A DNA stretch of 64,000 nt from Prado023 sp963697345 (GTDB lineage: Bacteria; Actinomycetota; Actinomycetes; S36-B12; CAIYMF01): positions 58,142-122,141 of the forward strand of contig CAVONS010000012.1 in assembly GCA_963697345.1 (NCBI GenBank), read 5' to 3'. This document shows, piece after piece, positions 28,952 to 36,881 of this stretch. The notes under the pieces are model-generated. The model saw nothing but the letters and a program-made list of their open reading frames with translations, was not told the origin of the DNA and searched no databases. Numbering within the stretch: the first letter of the stretch is position 1; each line of letters begins with the position of its first letter. The position numbers and the translations under genes are program-made.

Positions 28952-29281
28952 CTAGCGGCGGCGGTCGGGGCGCCAGACGACCAGGGCGGTGGAGCGTTCG
29001 CGGCCCTCGAGGCCGTCGAGCCTCCGACGCATGGACTCGACGTGCTCCTCGAGGTCGAGGATGCGCATGATGCCGGTGAGGTTGACCCCGTCGGCGGCCA
29101 GGCGCTGGACCTCCCGCAGACGTGCGATGTCGCGCATCGAGTACAGCCGGTTGCGCCCGCCCGTCCGGTTCGGTGAGACCAGGCCGAGCCGGTCGTACTG
29201 GCGCAGCGTCTGCGGGTGCAGGCCGGCCAGGGACGCTGCGATCGAGATCGTGTAGACCGGGGTCTCGTCGTCGAACTCCAT
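28952..29281 (-). CDS. hspR: HspR, MerR-family heat-shock repressor
   Basis: A 109-residue regulator that, with DnaK as co-repressor in studied actinobacteria, shuts off the dnaK operon by binding HAIR sites. It has the MerR winged-helix (YTISIAASLAGLHPQTLRQYDRLGLVSP, then RNRLYSMRDIARLREVQRL) and a short C-terminal coiled coil. Its ATG shares a base with the dnaJ stop (TGATG). A HAIR operator is visible upstream of dnaK, so autoregulation is likely. Confidence 0.95.
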   Translation of the reverse strand: MEFDDETPVYTISIAASLAGLHPQTLRQYDRLGLVSPNRTGGRNRLYSMRDIARLREVQRLAADGVNLTGIMRILDLEEHVESMRRRLDGLEGRERSTALVVWRPDRRR

Positions 29282-30492
29282 CACGCACCTCCCGCCGAGC
29301 TGGGCATGCCTGCGCGCGGATCGGCCTCGTCGGCCACTGCCACGTAGGCCGACAGCGCCTCGCGCGCCTGCGTCGACAGGTTGCTTGGAACCACGACCTC
29401 GACCGTGGCCAGCAGGTCGCCCAATGTCCCGTCGCGCCGGGTGGCCCCTCGACCGCGGACCCGGAAGGTCCGCCCGTTGGCGGTGCCCGGTGGCACCTTG
29501 AGGGTCACCTTCCCGCCGCGCGGGATGGGGACAGGCACCTCGGCCCCCAGGGCCGCCTCGGCGAAGGTCACCGGGACTGTGACAGTCACGTTGTCCTTGA
29601 CGCGCCCGAAGACGGGGTCGGAGCTCACGTGGACCACGATGAACAGGTCGCCGGGAGGCCCACCGTTCTCCCCCGGGGCGCCCTTGGCCTTGAGCCTGAT
29701 CCGCGCACCGTCGCTGACCCCGGGTGGGATCCGGGCGCTGACCGGGCGAGCCGAGCGGCCCCGCCCGGACCCGGAGCAGGTCGCGCACGGGGTGTCGACC
29801 ACCAGGCCCCGCCCGCGGCATGCCCGGCATGGCTCGGTGAGCGCGAACCCGCCCTGGCCGCGCACGGCCTGGCCGGTGCCGTTGCACGTGGCGCACATCC
29901 GGGGCGAGGTGCCTGCAGCAGCCCCGGTGCCCGAGCATGCGGAGCAGGGCTCGTCGCTCGTGAGGCGCATCGACACGGTCACCCCGTCGAGGGCCTCGGC
30001 GAACGAGATGGTCGCCTCGCTCTCGACGTCGGCGCCACGTCGAGCTGGTTGGGTGGTCGAGCGACCGCCCCGGTTGAACAGCCCCCCGAGGACATCGCCG
30101 AACCCGCCACCGCCCGTACCGGCCGGTCCGCCAGCACCGCGGCCCTCCTGACGCATCTGGCTGAGGAGGTCGTCGAGGTTGATGCCGCCGGACCCGCCGC
30201 CCTGGCTGCCTGGCCGGCCCCCGCCGAATCCGCCCGGGAACCTCGGCGCACCGCTGCCGAACAGCGTCCGCGCCTCGTCGTACTCCTTGCGCGTCTTGGC
30301 ATCGGAGAGCACGTCGTAGGCCTCGGAGACCTCCTTGAACTTGGCCTCCGCGGAAGCGTTGTCCGGGTTCTTGTCCGGATGGTGCGCGCGGGCGAGGGTG
30401 CGATAGGCCTTCCTGATCTCATCAGCCGAGGCATCCTTCTTGACACCCAGGACCTTGTAGAAGTCCTTGTCGATCCAATCCTTCGTGCTCAT
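29281..30492 (-). CDS. dnaJ: chaperone DnaJ
   Basis: Co-chaperone that delivers substrates to DnaK and stimulates its ATPase. 403 residues: J-domain with the HPD motif in LARAHHPDKNPDNASA, a long Gly-rich linker (about 78-135), a zinc domain with four CxxCxGxG repeats (CSACSGTG, CATCNGTG, CRACRGRG, CATCSGSG) and the C-terminal substrate domain. It begins 30 nt after grpE with a GGAGG-rich leader, and its stop overlaps hspR. Confidence 0.98.
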   Translation of the reverse strand: MSTKDWIDKDFYKVLGVKKDASADEIRKAYRTLARAHHPDKNPDNASAEAKFKEVSEAYDVLSDAKTRKEYDEARTLFGSGAPRFPGGFGGGRPGSQGGGSGGINLDDLLSQMRQEGRGAGGPAGTGGGGFGDVLGGLFNRGGRSTTQPARRGADVESEATISFAEALDGVTVSMRLTSDEPCSACSGTGAAAGTSPRMCATCNGTGQAVRGQGGFALTEPCRACRGRGLVVDTPCATCSGSGRGRSARPVSARIPPGVSDGARIRLKAKGAPGENGGPPGDLFIVVHVSSDPVFGRVKDNVTVTVPVTFAEAALGAEVPVPIPRGGKVTLKVPPGTANGRTFRVRGRGATRRDGTLGDLLATVEVVVPSNLSTQAREALSAYVAVADEADPRAGMPSSAGGA

Positions 30493-30522
30493 CGCACCCT
30501 CACCTCCTCTCCTGCTTGCTGA

Positions 30523-31239
30523 TCAATCCGTGCCGGCCACGGACACCCGGGCCGGGCGCACGACCCGACCGTTCATCTCGTAGCCGACCTGGAGCACGTT
30601 CACGACGGTCGGCTCCGTGACCCCGTCGCGCTCCTCGCGCATCAGCGCCTCGTGACGCGTGGGGTCGAACGGCTCGCCGACGACCCCGAAGGTCACGAGA
30701 CCCAGCTTGGCGACAGCGGCCTCCAAGGACTCACCGACACTGCGGAACCCACCGACCAGCTCATCGTGGTCGCGGGCCCGGCCGATGTCGTCCAGGATCG
30801 GCAGCAATCCGACCAGGGCAGCCTCGACGGCCCGCTCGCGGACGAGCTCGCGGTCGCGCTCCACACGCTTGCGGTAGTTGGAGTACTCCGCATGGACGCG
30901 CTGCAGGTCGGCGGTGAGCAGGGCGACCGGGTCCGGGTCCGCGGAGAGTCCGGAGGACGCAGCGGCCAGGTCGGCCTCAGCCGCGCTGAACTCAGCCTCG
31001 ATCACCTCGGCATCCAGGGCCTCGGCCAACAGCGCGTCGGCCTCGGCCTGGGTGGCCGTGGAGGGTTCCACGACCTCGCCATCGACGACATCCCCCTCGA
31101 GGACCTCACCATCGACGACGTCGGGGTCGAACTCCCCCGAGTTCGCCGACTCCGGTGGCCGGGTGTCCCCGGCCGACCCGGCCGACCCTGTCGGGTCAGT
31201 CGGGTCGGTCGGGTCGGTGGGCCCGTTGGGCTCCGTCAC
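30523..31239 (-). CDS. grpE: nucleotide exchange factor GrpE
   Basis: Releases ADP from DnaK. 238 residues. The first 90 or so are acidic and low-complexity, starting with a Pro-Thr-Asp repeat (TDPTDPTDPT); then come the long dimer helix (LTADLQRVHAEYSNYRKRVERD) and the four-helix/beta domain ending in VNVLQVGYEMNGRVVRPARV. Its start overlaps the dnaK stop by 4 nt (ATGA). Confidence 0.97.
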   Translation of the reverse strand: MTEPNGPTDPTDPTDPTGSAGSAGDTRPPESANSGEFDPDVVDGEVLEGDVVDGEVVEPSTATQAEADALLAEALDAEVIEAEFSAAEADLAAASSGLSADPDPVALLTADLQRVHAEYSNYRKRVERDRELVRERAVEAALVGLLPILDDIGRARDHDELVGGFRSVGESLEAAVAKLGLVTFGVVGEPFDPTRHEALMREERDGVTEPTVVNVLQVGYEMNGRVVRPARVSVAGTD

Positions 31240-33089
31240 TTCTGCTCACCCTCGTCGTCGACGATCTCGGCGTCGATGACGTCCTCATCGGCGCCAGCCT
31301 CGCCGGACTGCTCACCCGAGGCGTCGAAGCCCTCGGGGGCCTCCTGCTGGGCCTGGGCGTACATCGCCGAACCCAGGGCCTGGGAGGCGGTGGCCACCTT
31401 CTCCGAGGCGGTCTTGATCGCCTCGACGTCGGTGCCCTCGAGCGCCTTCTTCAGCTCGGCCAGCGGCCCGTCCACGTTGGACTTCGCGTCCTCGGGGATC
31501 TTGTCCGCGTTGTCGCGCAGGAACTTCTCGGTCTGGTAGACCAGCGACTCCGCGGTGTTGCGGACCTCGGCCTCCTCGCGGCGGGCGTGGTCCTCGGCGG
31601 CGTGTGCCTCGGCGTCCTTCATCATGCGGTCGATGTCGTCCTTCGGCAGCGCAGAGCCGCCGGAGATCGTCATCTTCTGCTCCTTGCCGGTCGCCAGGTC
31701 CTTGGCCGACACGTGCACGATGCCATTGGCGTCGATGTCGAACGTGACCTCGACCTGCGGGATGCCGCGCGGCGCGGGGGGCAGGCCGGTCAGCTCGAAC
31801 GTGCCGAGCTTCTTGTTGTAGGCCGCCATCTCGCGCTCGCCCTGGAACACCTGGATCAGCACGGAGGGCTGGTTGTCATCAGCGGTGGTGAAGATCTCCG
31901 AGCGCTTGGTCGGGATGGTGGTGTTGCGCTCGATGAGCTTGGTCATGATCCCGCCCTTGGTCTCGATGCCCAGGCTCAGCGGGGTCACGTCGAGGAGCAG
32001 GACGTCCTTCACCTCACCCTTGAGCACGCCGGCCTGCAGGCTCGCGCCCAGGGCGACGACCTCGTCGGGGTTGACGCTCTTGTTCGGCTCCTTGCCGTTG
32101 GTGAGCTCACGCACGACATCGCCGACGGCGGGCATACGTGTCGAGCCGCCGACCATCACGATCTGGTCGATGTCGGTCACCGAGATGCCGGCGTCCTTCA
32201 TGACTGTGGTGAAGGGGGCCTTGGTCCGGTTGAGCAGGTCGGCGGTCAGCTCCTCGAACTTGGCGCGGGTCAGCGACTCGTCGAGGTGCATCGGACCGTC
32301 GGCACCGGCCGTGATGTAGGGCAGGTTGATGCCGGTCTGCATGGAGCTGGACAGCTCGATCTTGGCCTTCTCCGCCGCCTCACGCAGGCGCTGCATGGCC
32401 ATCTTGTCCTTGCTCAGGTCGATGCCCTGGGCGTTCTTGAACTGGCTGACCAGCCAGTCGACGACGCGCTGGTCCCAGTCGTCGCCACCGAGGTGGTTGT
32501 CGCCGGAGGTCGCCTTGACCTCCACGACGCCGTCACCGATCTCCAGCAGGGAGACGTCGAACGTCCCACCGCCGAGGTCGAAGACGAGGATCCGCTGCTC
32601 CTGGTCGGCCTTGTCCAGGCCGTAGGCCAGGGCCGCCGCGGTCGGCTCGTTGATGATGCGGCTCACGTTGAGGCCCGCGATCTCGCCGGCCTCCTTGGTG
32701 GCCTGGCGCTGGGAGTCGTTGAAGTACGCCGGGACGGTGATCACTGCATCGGTGACCGTCTCGCCGAGGTAGGCCTCCGCGTCACGCTTGAGCTTGCCCA
32801 GCACGCGGGCGCTGATCTCCTGCGGCGTGAAGGTCTTGTCGTCGATCGTCACCTTGTACGAACCGTCGCCCATGTGGCGCTTGATCGAGCGGATGGTCCG
32901 GTCGGGGTTGGTGACGGCCTGGCGCTTGGCGACCTCGCCGACGAGGACCTCGCCGTTCTTGGCGAAGGCAACAACAGAGGGGGTCGTACGCGCGCCCTCG
33001 GCGTTCGCGATGACGACGGGCTCGCCGGCCTCGAGGACGGCGACGCAGGAGTTGGTGGTACCGAGGTCGATGCCAACAGCACGACTCAT
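31236..33089 (-). CDS. dnaK: chaperone DnaK (Hsp70)
   Basis: ATP-dependent chaperone and, in actinobacteria, HspR co-repressor. 617 residues. ATPase domain: AVGIDLGTTNSCVAVLE, VFDLGGGTFDVSLLEIGDG, IVMVGGSTRMPAV. Substrate domain: DVTPLSLGIETKGGIMT. The tail ends with an acidic segment (DEDVIDAEIVDDEGEQK). First gene of the dnaK-grpE-dnaJ-hspR-clpB unit, with an AAAGGA ribosome site. The HAIR operator is 112 nt upstream. Confidence 0.99.
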   Translation of the reverse strand: MSRAVGIDLGTTNSCVAVLEAGEPVVIANAEGARTTPSVVAFAKNGEVLVGEVAKRQAVTNPDRTIRSIKRHMGDGSYKVTIDDKTFTPQEISARVLGKLKRDAEAYLGETVTDAVITVPAYFNDSQRQATKEAGEIAGLNVSRIINEPTAAALAYGLDKADQEQRILVFDLGGGTFDVSLLEIGDGVVEVKATSGDNHLGGDDWDQRVVDWLVSQFKNAQGIDLSKDKMAMQRLREAAEKAKIELSSSMQTGINLPYITAGADGPMHLDESLTRAKFEELTADLLNRTKAPFTTVMKDAGISVTDIDQIVMVGGSTRMPAVGDVVRELTNGKEPNKSVNPDEVVALGASLQAGVLKGEVKDVLLLDVTPLSLGIETKGGIMTKLIERNTTIPTKRSEIFTTADDNQPSVLIQVFQGEREMAAYNKKLGTFELTGLPPAPRGIPQVEVTFDIDANGIVHVSAKDLATGKEQKMTISGGSALPKDDIDRMMKDAEAHAAEDHARREEAEVRNTAESLVYQTEKFLRDNADKIPEDAKSNVDGPLAELKKALEGTDVEAIKTASEKVATASQALGSAMYAQAQQEAPEGFDASGEQSGEAGADEDVIDAEIVDDEGEQK

Positions 33090-33200
33090 GGTGGGTGGTT
33101 CCTTTCCGTAAAGGGCCCGCCGGACTCGTGCCAGCGGGGGTCTGTGACATGTCCTATGGTGCCACCACTTCGACTTCCTCGCAAGGTATGACTCAGATTA

Positions 33201-33221
33201 CTTGAGTCGCTACGACTCAAT
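33201..33221. promoter_or_regulatory. HAIR operator (HspR binding site)
   Basis: CTTGAGT-CGCTACG-ACTCAAT matches the HspR-associated inverted repeat consensus CTTGAGT-N7-ACTCAAG at 13 of 14 defined bases. The core is the perfect palindrome TTGAGTCG-CTA-CGACTCAA. An additional ACTCA half-site lies at 33191-33195. It sits between dnaK and the divergent membrane-protein gene and could affect both. Confidence 0.9.
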
Positions 33222-33325
33222 GTGACAGAAAGCACATTGTTTGGCGCCTTGAGCGCCCGTCACGCTGCTTCCTGCTTGCGAACCTCGCTAGTTTCCCCGG
33301 AACACCGAATTGAAGGGGAGACTTC

Positions 33326-33922
33326 ATGGGACGCATCTGGGCGTTGGCCGGGGCCATGGTCCTCGGATTGTTGATCATCCTGCTACTGGGCCCACTGGGT
33401 GGCCTTGAGCTGCAGCTGACCTCCGCGCTGTGTGTCGGCGCGGGCGCTGCGGCGGCCTACCTCGGAAGCCCCAGCCACATGCTCGCCCGCGGCCTCTGGT
33501 TGCTCGTGGGCGTCCTGCTGGGCGCGCTGGGCTTCGCCCTGGCTGCCATGATCTACCCGGACACGAACATCGGGCTGTTCCTCGGTGGCGCCGTCCCGAT
33601 CACCCTGACCGCCCTGGCCACGATGTGGACCAAGCGCCAGGTCGACTTCCTCTGCGGTGTCCTGGCCTCCGGCGCCCTGGCTGGTGTCTACGCCACTCGG
33701 TTCGACTTCGATCCGCAGAGCCTGAACTACTCCCTGCCCATCGCGATGGGCCAGACCCTGCTGCCGCTCGGGCTCGGCTTCCTGGTCGCCGTCCTGATCC
33801 AGAGCTTCCTGCCGACCGACGACGAGAAGGCCGCGGAGCAGGCGGCCGCCGCATCATCGACGCAGGACGCCGACGATTCCGTTGACGTGGACTCCACGCC
33901 TGCGACGGAGGTGACCGCATGA
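33326..33922 (+). CDS. small integral membrane protein of unknown function
   Basis: A 198-residue protein with about five to six membrane helices: ALAGAMVLGLLIILLLGPLG, LTSALCVGAGAAAAYLG, LWLLVGVLLGALGFALAAMI, IGLFLGGAVPITLTALAT, and a last one ending in FLVAVLIQSF. An acidic Ala-rich tail (DDEKAAEQAAAASS to the C-terminus) follows, probably cytoplasmic. No family is recognised. It has ATG 33326 with an AAGGGGAG site. The next gene starts inside its stop (ATGA), so the two products are probably made together. It is divergent from dnaK. Confidence 0.8.
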   Translation: MGRIWALAGAMVLGLLIILLLGPLGGLELQLTSALCVGAGAAAAYLGSPSHMLARGLWLLVGVLLGALGFALAAMIYPDTNIGLFLGGAVPITLTALATMWTKRQVDFLCGVLASGALAGVYATRFDFDPQSLNYSLPIAMGQTLLPLGLGFLVAVLIQSFLPTDDEKAAEQAAAASSTQDADDSVDVDSTPATEVTA

Positions 33923-36636
33923 GCACCTCGACCAAGAGGGCCTGGAAGCGTCCCGTCGCCGCGGCTGTCGCGCTGTCGATGGCTCTTGCCCCCAGCGCGG
34001 CCATGGCCAGTGACTACCCGCTTGAACCTCGCGAGTCCGAGAACTCCATCGCCCAGAGCGTGCAGATCCGTGTCAACGCGGACGGTACGCCCAACGGCGA
34101 CGCGGTCGACTTCCGCTGGTCCGTGACGCAGATCACCGCCCAGGGCGACCCCAACTCGACATTGACTGTGAAGGTGCCTGAGGATGGCGCGCTCCTGCAC
34201 AGCCTGCAGAACTTCGGCACCATCCCGCAGGAGGACGGTCAGGGCGTCTTCGACATCGACCTGAACGACTCCGGCTTCGGCACCGCCCGCTCCGTGAGCC
34301 TGTTCCCGCAGGACATGGTGCCCCCGGTCGAGCTCAGGGCGGAGTTCACCCTTGATGGCGAGCCGATCACGGCACAGGACCTCGTCGGCAAGGACGGCCT
34401 GGTCACGGCGACCTACACGGTCACGAACACCACGAAGCAGGAGCTGACCGTCCCCATCACGAGCGTCACCGGTGACGAGATCGAGAAGACAGTCGAGGCC
34501 GACGTCCCGTTCGTCGTGCAGGCCGAGACGTTCCTGCCCCAGACCTTCGCCGGCCTGAACACCGGCTCCGGCCTGGCGGGCGCAGACGGTCGCGGGAACT
34601 GGCAGGTCGTCTGGATCGGGCTGCCGTTCGCGCCTCTCAGCAAGGACGGAACAGCCACCTTCGGTTGGGCGGCCAATGTCACCGATGCCGTCATCCCCAG
34701 CATGGTCATCCAGGCGCTGCCCGTCTACATCCCCGAGGGTGGCGAGGAGGAGGAGCAGGACGCTGCCAACGAGGAGGCTCGCCAGGCCGCCCTCGGGTCG
34801 GTGCCACCACCGGATGTCAGCGGTGACATCGCCGCGATCCAGGGCGGCGTGGCCGACGTGATCGGCGGCCTCGAGGAGCTGACCAAGGGCGGTGGCGAGG
34901 ACCCGCTGCAGAAGGTCCAGGACAACCTCAACGAGTTCTTCCAGACCTTCGGGGCGAATATCCAGAACATCGCCACCCTGCTGGACCCCGAGAACGCTGA
35001 CGGCGTCACGGCGCAGTTGATCGCCCTCCAGCTCACCCTCGACGAGGCCAACGCGAAGCTCGCGGCGCTGGGCGAGGAGCTCACGCCCGAGAAACTCGAC
35101 AACCTGGACAAGCTCGCGAGGAACTGGACTGACCTCGCTGACCTGATCGCTGCCCTGAGCGAGGAGTTGCCCCAGTTGATCGCTGTGCTTGAGTCTGGCG
35201 ACCTGGGCGCTCTGGTGGACTGTTCCGTTCCCAACCCGGCGAACGACGAGCCCGGTCCGCCCGTCGCGGTCGGCACGCTCAACCAGGAACTCGTGGGCGG
35301 CAACTACCGCGGCTTCAAGAACACGTACAAGGACCTACCGACGGACAACAACAACGTCGACGACTCGTGGACCTTCGGCGGCGGCACTCTCACTCCAGCA
35401 GCCTACTCGGGCGCCGCGATCTGGAAGGAGACCGATGGTGAGGGGGCCTGGGAGACAGCGGGCCTGCCGAGCAACCAGTCGTTCTGCGACGCAGCCCTGT
35501 CCATCGCGCCCGGACTGCCGCAGTACGACGATGCACTCAAGCAGCTGAAGGCGGCCAATGAGGAGGTCCAGAAGCTGGCGGCCATCCCGGCGCTCACCCC
35601 GGAGAACGCCGAATCCGTGCAGGCGGGGCTGAAGTTCCTGTCAACCAACCTGGCCGGCATCGTCACGACGCTGACCCCGCTCACCGAGGCCCTGTCCAAG
35701 ACGCTCGAGAGCTTGGTCGGGTCGATCACGGAACTGCAGGTGCAGGTCCAGATCATCGCCGACGGGTTGTCCAGCACGGAAGTGGACCTACCGTCGCTCG
35801 ATGCGGTGCTTGCCAGCGTGGTCGAATCAGTGCTCGCCTCAGCCGGCGGGCAGCAGCTCACCGGTGGGCTTGACCAGGTGAGCACCGGCATCTCGGGTGT
35901 CAAGACCGAGCTCAGCGCCTACGTCGCCAACCTCCTGGTGGTCCTCCAGGCCGCCAAGGTCGAGGTCGATGCGGCCGTCGAGTCAGGCACGGAGGCGGTG
36001 GGCGGCGTCATCGACACGGCCGACAACCTCAAGGCCGAGGTCGGCGGCCTGGTCATGGCTGCCCACACCTCCCCGCTGCCCTACGGCGGGGACCCGGCCG
36101 ACGCGCCCGAGGGCACCAAGTTGGCTGGCGCCTACGAATTCCGCGTGGACCCGGCGGACACCGAGACATCGGCCACGCTGCCCCGCATCCTGGTCAGCAT
36201 CCTGCTGCTCGTGGTCGCAGGGTTGGTCGGAAACTGGGCCCTCAAGCGCCGCACGGTCGCCGTCGCGGGTGCAGCAGCCCCAGCGGGCGACATGGCGACG
36301 GCACCGGCCGACGCCTACGTGCCGGCACCGGTCCCGGAGGTTCCCGACGCCCACGAGACGGCAGTGATCCCCGACGCGGGCGAGGCGGTCGACGAAGCCG
36401 CGGGTTCCGTCGAGGACGTCGCGGGTTCCGTCGATGAGGCCACGGGTTCCGTCGAGGACGTCGCGGGTGATGCAACCGATGCCGCCGAGGCAGCCGCCGA
36501 AGGCGCGGCCGAGGGCGCACCGGCCGCGGGGGATGCGGCGGGTGACACCACCGACGCGGTGGCCGACGCAGGGGAGGACGCCAGCGGGACGGACCAGCCC
36601 GGCGGCGACCTGCCAGGTGCGGAGGAGCGCCCCTAG
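33919..36636 (+). CDS. large secreted, membrane-anchored protein of unknown function
   Basis: A 905-residue protein. Signal peptide at 1-31 (VALSMALAPSAAMA). The extracellular region begins with beta-rich domains (about 32-270: FRWSVTQITAQGD, LRAEFTLDGEPITA). Long helical stretches (about 290-430 and 540-720) flank a module with two Cys (DCSVPNPAN; SNQSFCDAAL). One membrane helix follows at about 755-775 (LVSILLLVVAGLVGNWALKRR). The cytoplasmic tail is Ala/Glu/Asp-rich and holds a 7-residue tandem repeat AGSVEDV. The extended helices and single anchor recall YhgE/Pip-like or surface-spanning proteins, but I do not recognise the family. Translationally coupled to the upstream membrane protein. 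Confidence 0.8.
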   Translation: MSTSTKRAWKRPVAAAVALSMALAPSAAMASDYPLEPRESENSIAQSVQIRVNADGTPNGDAVDFRWSVTQITAQGDPNSTLTVKVPEDGALLHSLQNFGTIPQEDGQGVFDIDLNDSGFGTARSVSLFPQDMVPPVELRAEFTLDGEPITAQDLVGKDGLVTATYTVTNTTKQELTVPITSVTGDEIEKTVEADVPFVVQAETFLPQTFAGLNTGSGLAGADGRGNWQVVWIGLPFAPLSKDGTATFGWAANVTDAVIPSMVIQALPVYIPEGGEEEEQDAANEEARQAALGSVPPPDVSGDIAAIQGGVADVIGGLEELTKGGGEDPLQKVQDNLNEFFQTFGANIQNIATLLDPENADGVTAQLIALQLTLDEANAKLAALGEELTPEKLDNLDKLARNWTDLADLIAALSEELPQLIAVLESGDLGALVDCSVPNPANDEPGPPVAVGTLNQELVGGNYRGFKNTYKDLPTDNNNVDDSWTFGGGTLTPAAYSGAAIWKETDGEGAWETAGLPSNQSFCDAALSIAPGLPQYDDALKQLKAANEEVQKLAAIPALTPENAESVQAGLKFLSTNLAGIVTTLTPLTEALSKTLESLVGSITELQVQVQIIADGLSSTEVDLPSLDAVLASVVESVLASAGGQQLTGGLDQVSTGISGVKTELSAYVANLLVVLQAAKVEVDAAVESGTEAVGGVIDTADNLKAEVGGLVMAAHTSPLPYGGDPADAPEGTKLAGAYEFRVDPADTETSATLPRILVSILLLVVAGLVGNWALKRRTVAVAGAAAPAGDMATAPADAYVPAPVPEVPDAHETAVIPDAGEAVDEAAGSVEDVAGSVDEATGSVEDVAGDATDAAEAAAEGAAEGAPAAGDAAGDTTDAVADAGEDASGTDQPGGDLPGAEERP
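36400..36483 (+). repeat. 21-bp tandem repeat in the acidic tail
   Basis: Four units of 21 bp starting GCGGGTTCCGTCGAGGACGTC. The first three are close copies and the fourth is degenerate. They encode AGSVEDV/AGSVDEA/TGSVEDV-type heptads in the cytoplasmic tail of the preceding protein. Confidence 0.85.
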
Positions 36637-36760
36637 GCGCAACGATCGCACGTCGAGGTGCCGGGGCACGCCGCTCCGGCCCCTCGACGTGCGCCGGAGC
36701 CGGACGAGACCCAGCGGAACACACCCGGACCCGGGACCGGCACCGCAACACCCGCCCGGA

Positions 36761-36804
36761 TTGCCCACCCTTCCGACGAATCCGCTATGTTACTGACCAG
36801 TAGG
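36761..36804 (+). promoter_or_regulatory. promoter with overlapping palindromic operator upstream of the EtfD-like gene
   Basis: TTGCCC (36761-36766), 18-nt spacer, TATGTT (36785-36790), giving a start near 36797. The palindrome TACTG-AC-CAGTA (36791-36802) covers that start point. It looks like a TetR-type operator, such as those of fatty-acid-responsive repressors; the regulator is not in the window. Confidence 0.45.
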
Positions 36805-36881
36805 ATCCCCCATGACCGCCCCCAGGCGGTTGACGGAAGAATGAGCCGGGCGGGACACACCTGGCCAGGAGGTTTGCGGAC

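Noticed and set aside
31155..33191. A 678-codon plus-strand frame opposite dnaK
   Set aside because: Entirely antisense to dnaK, a classic spurious frame in high-GC genomes; composition not protein-like.
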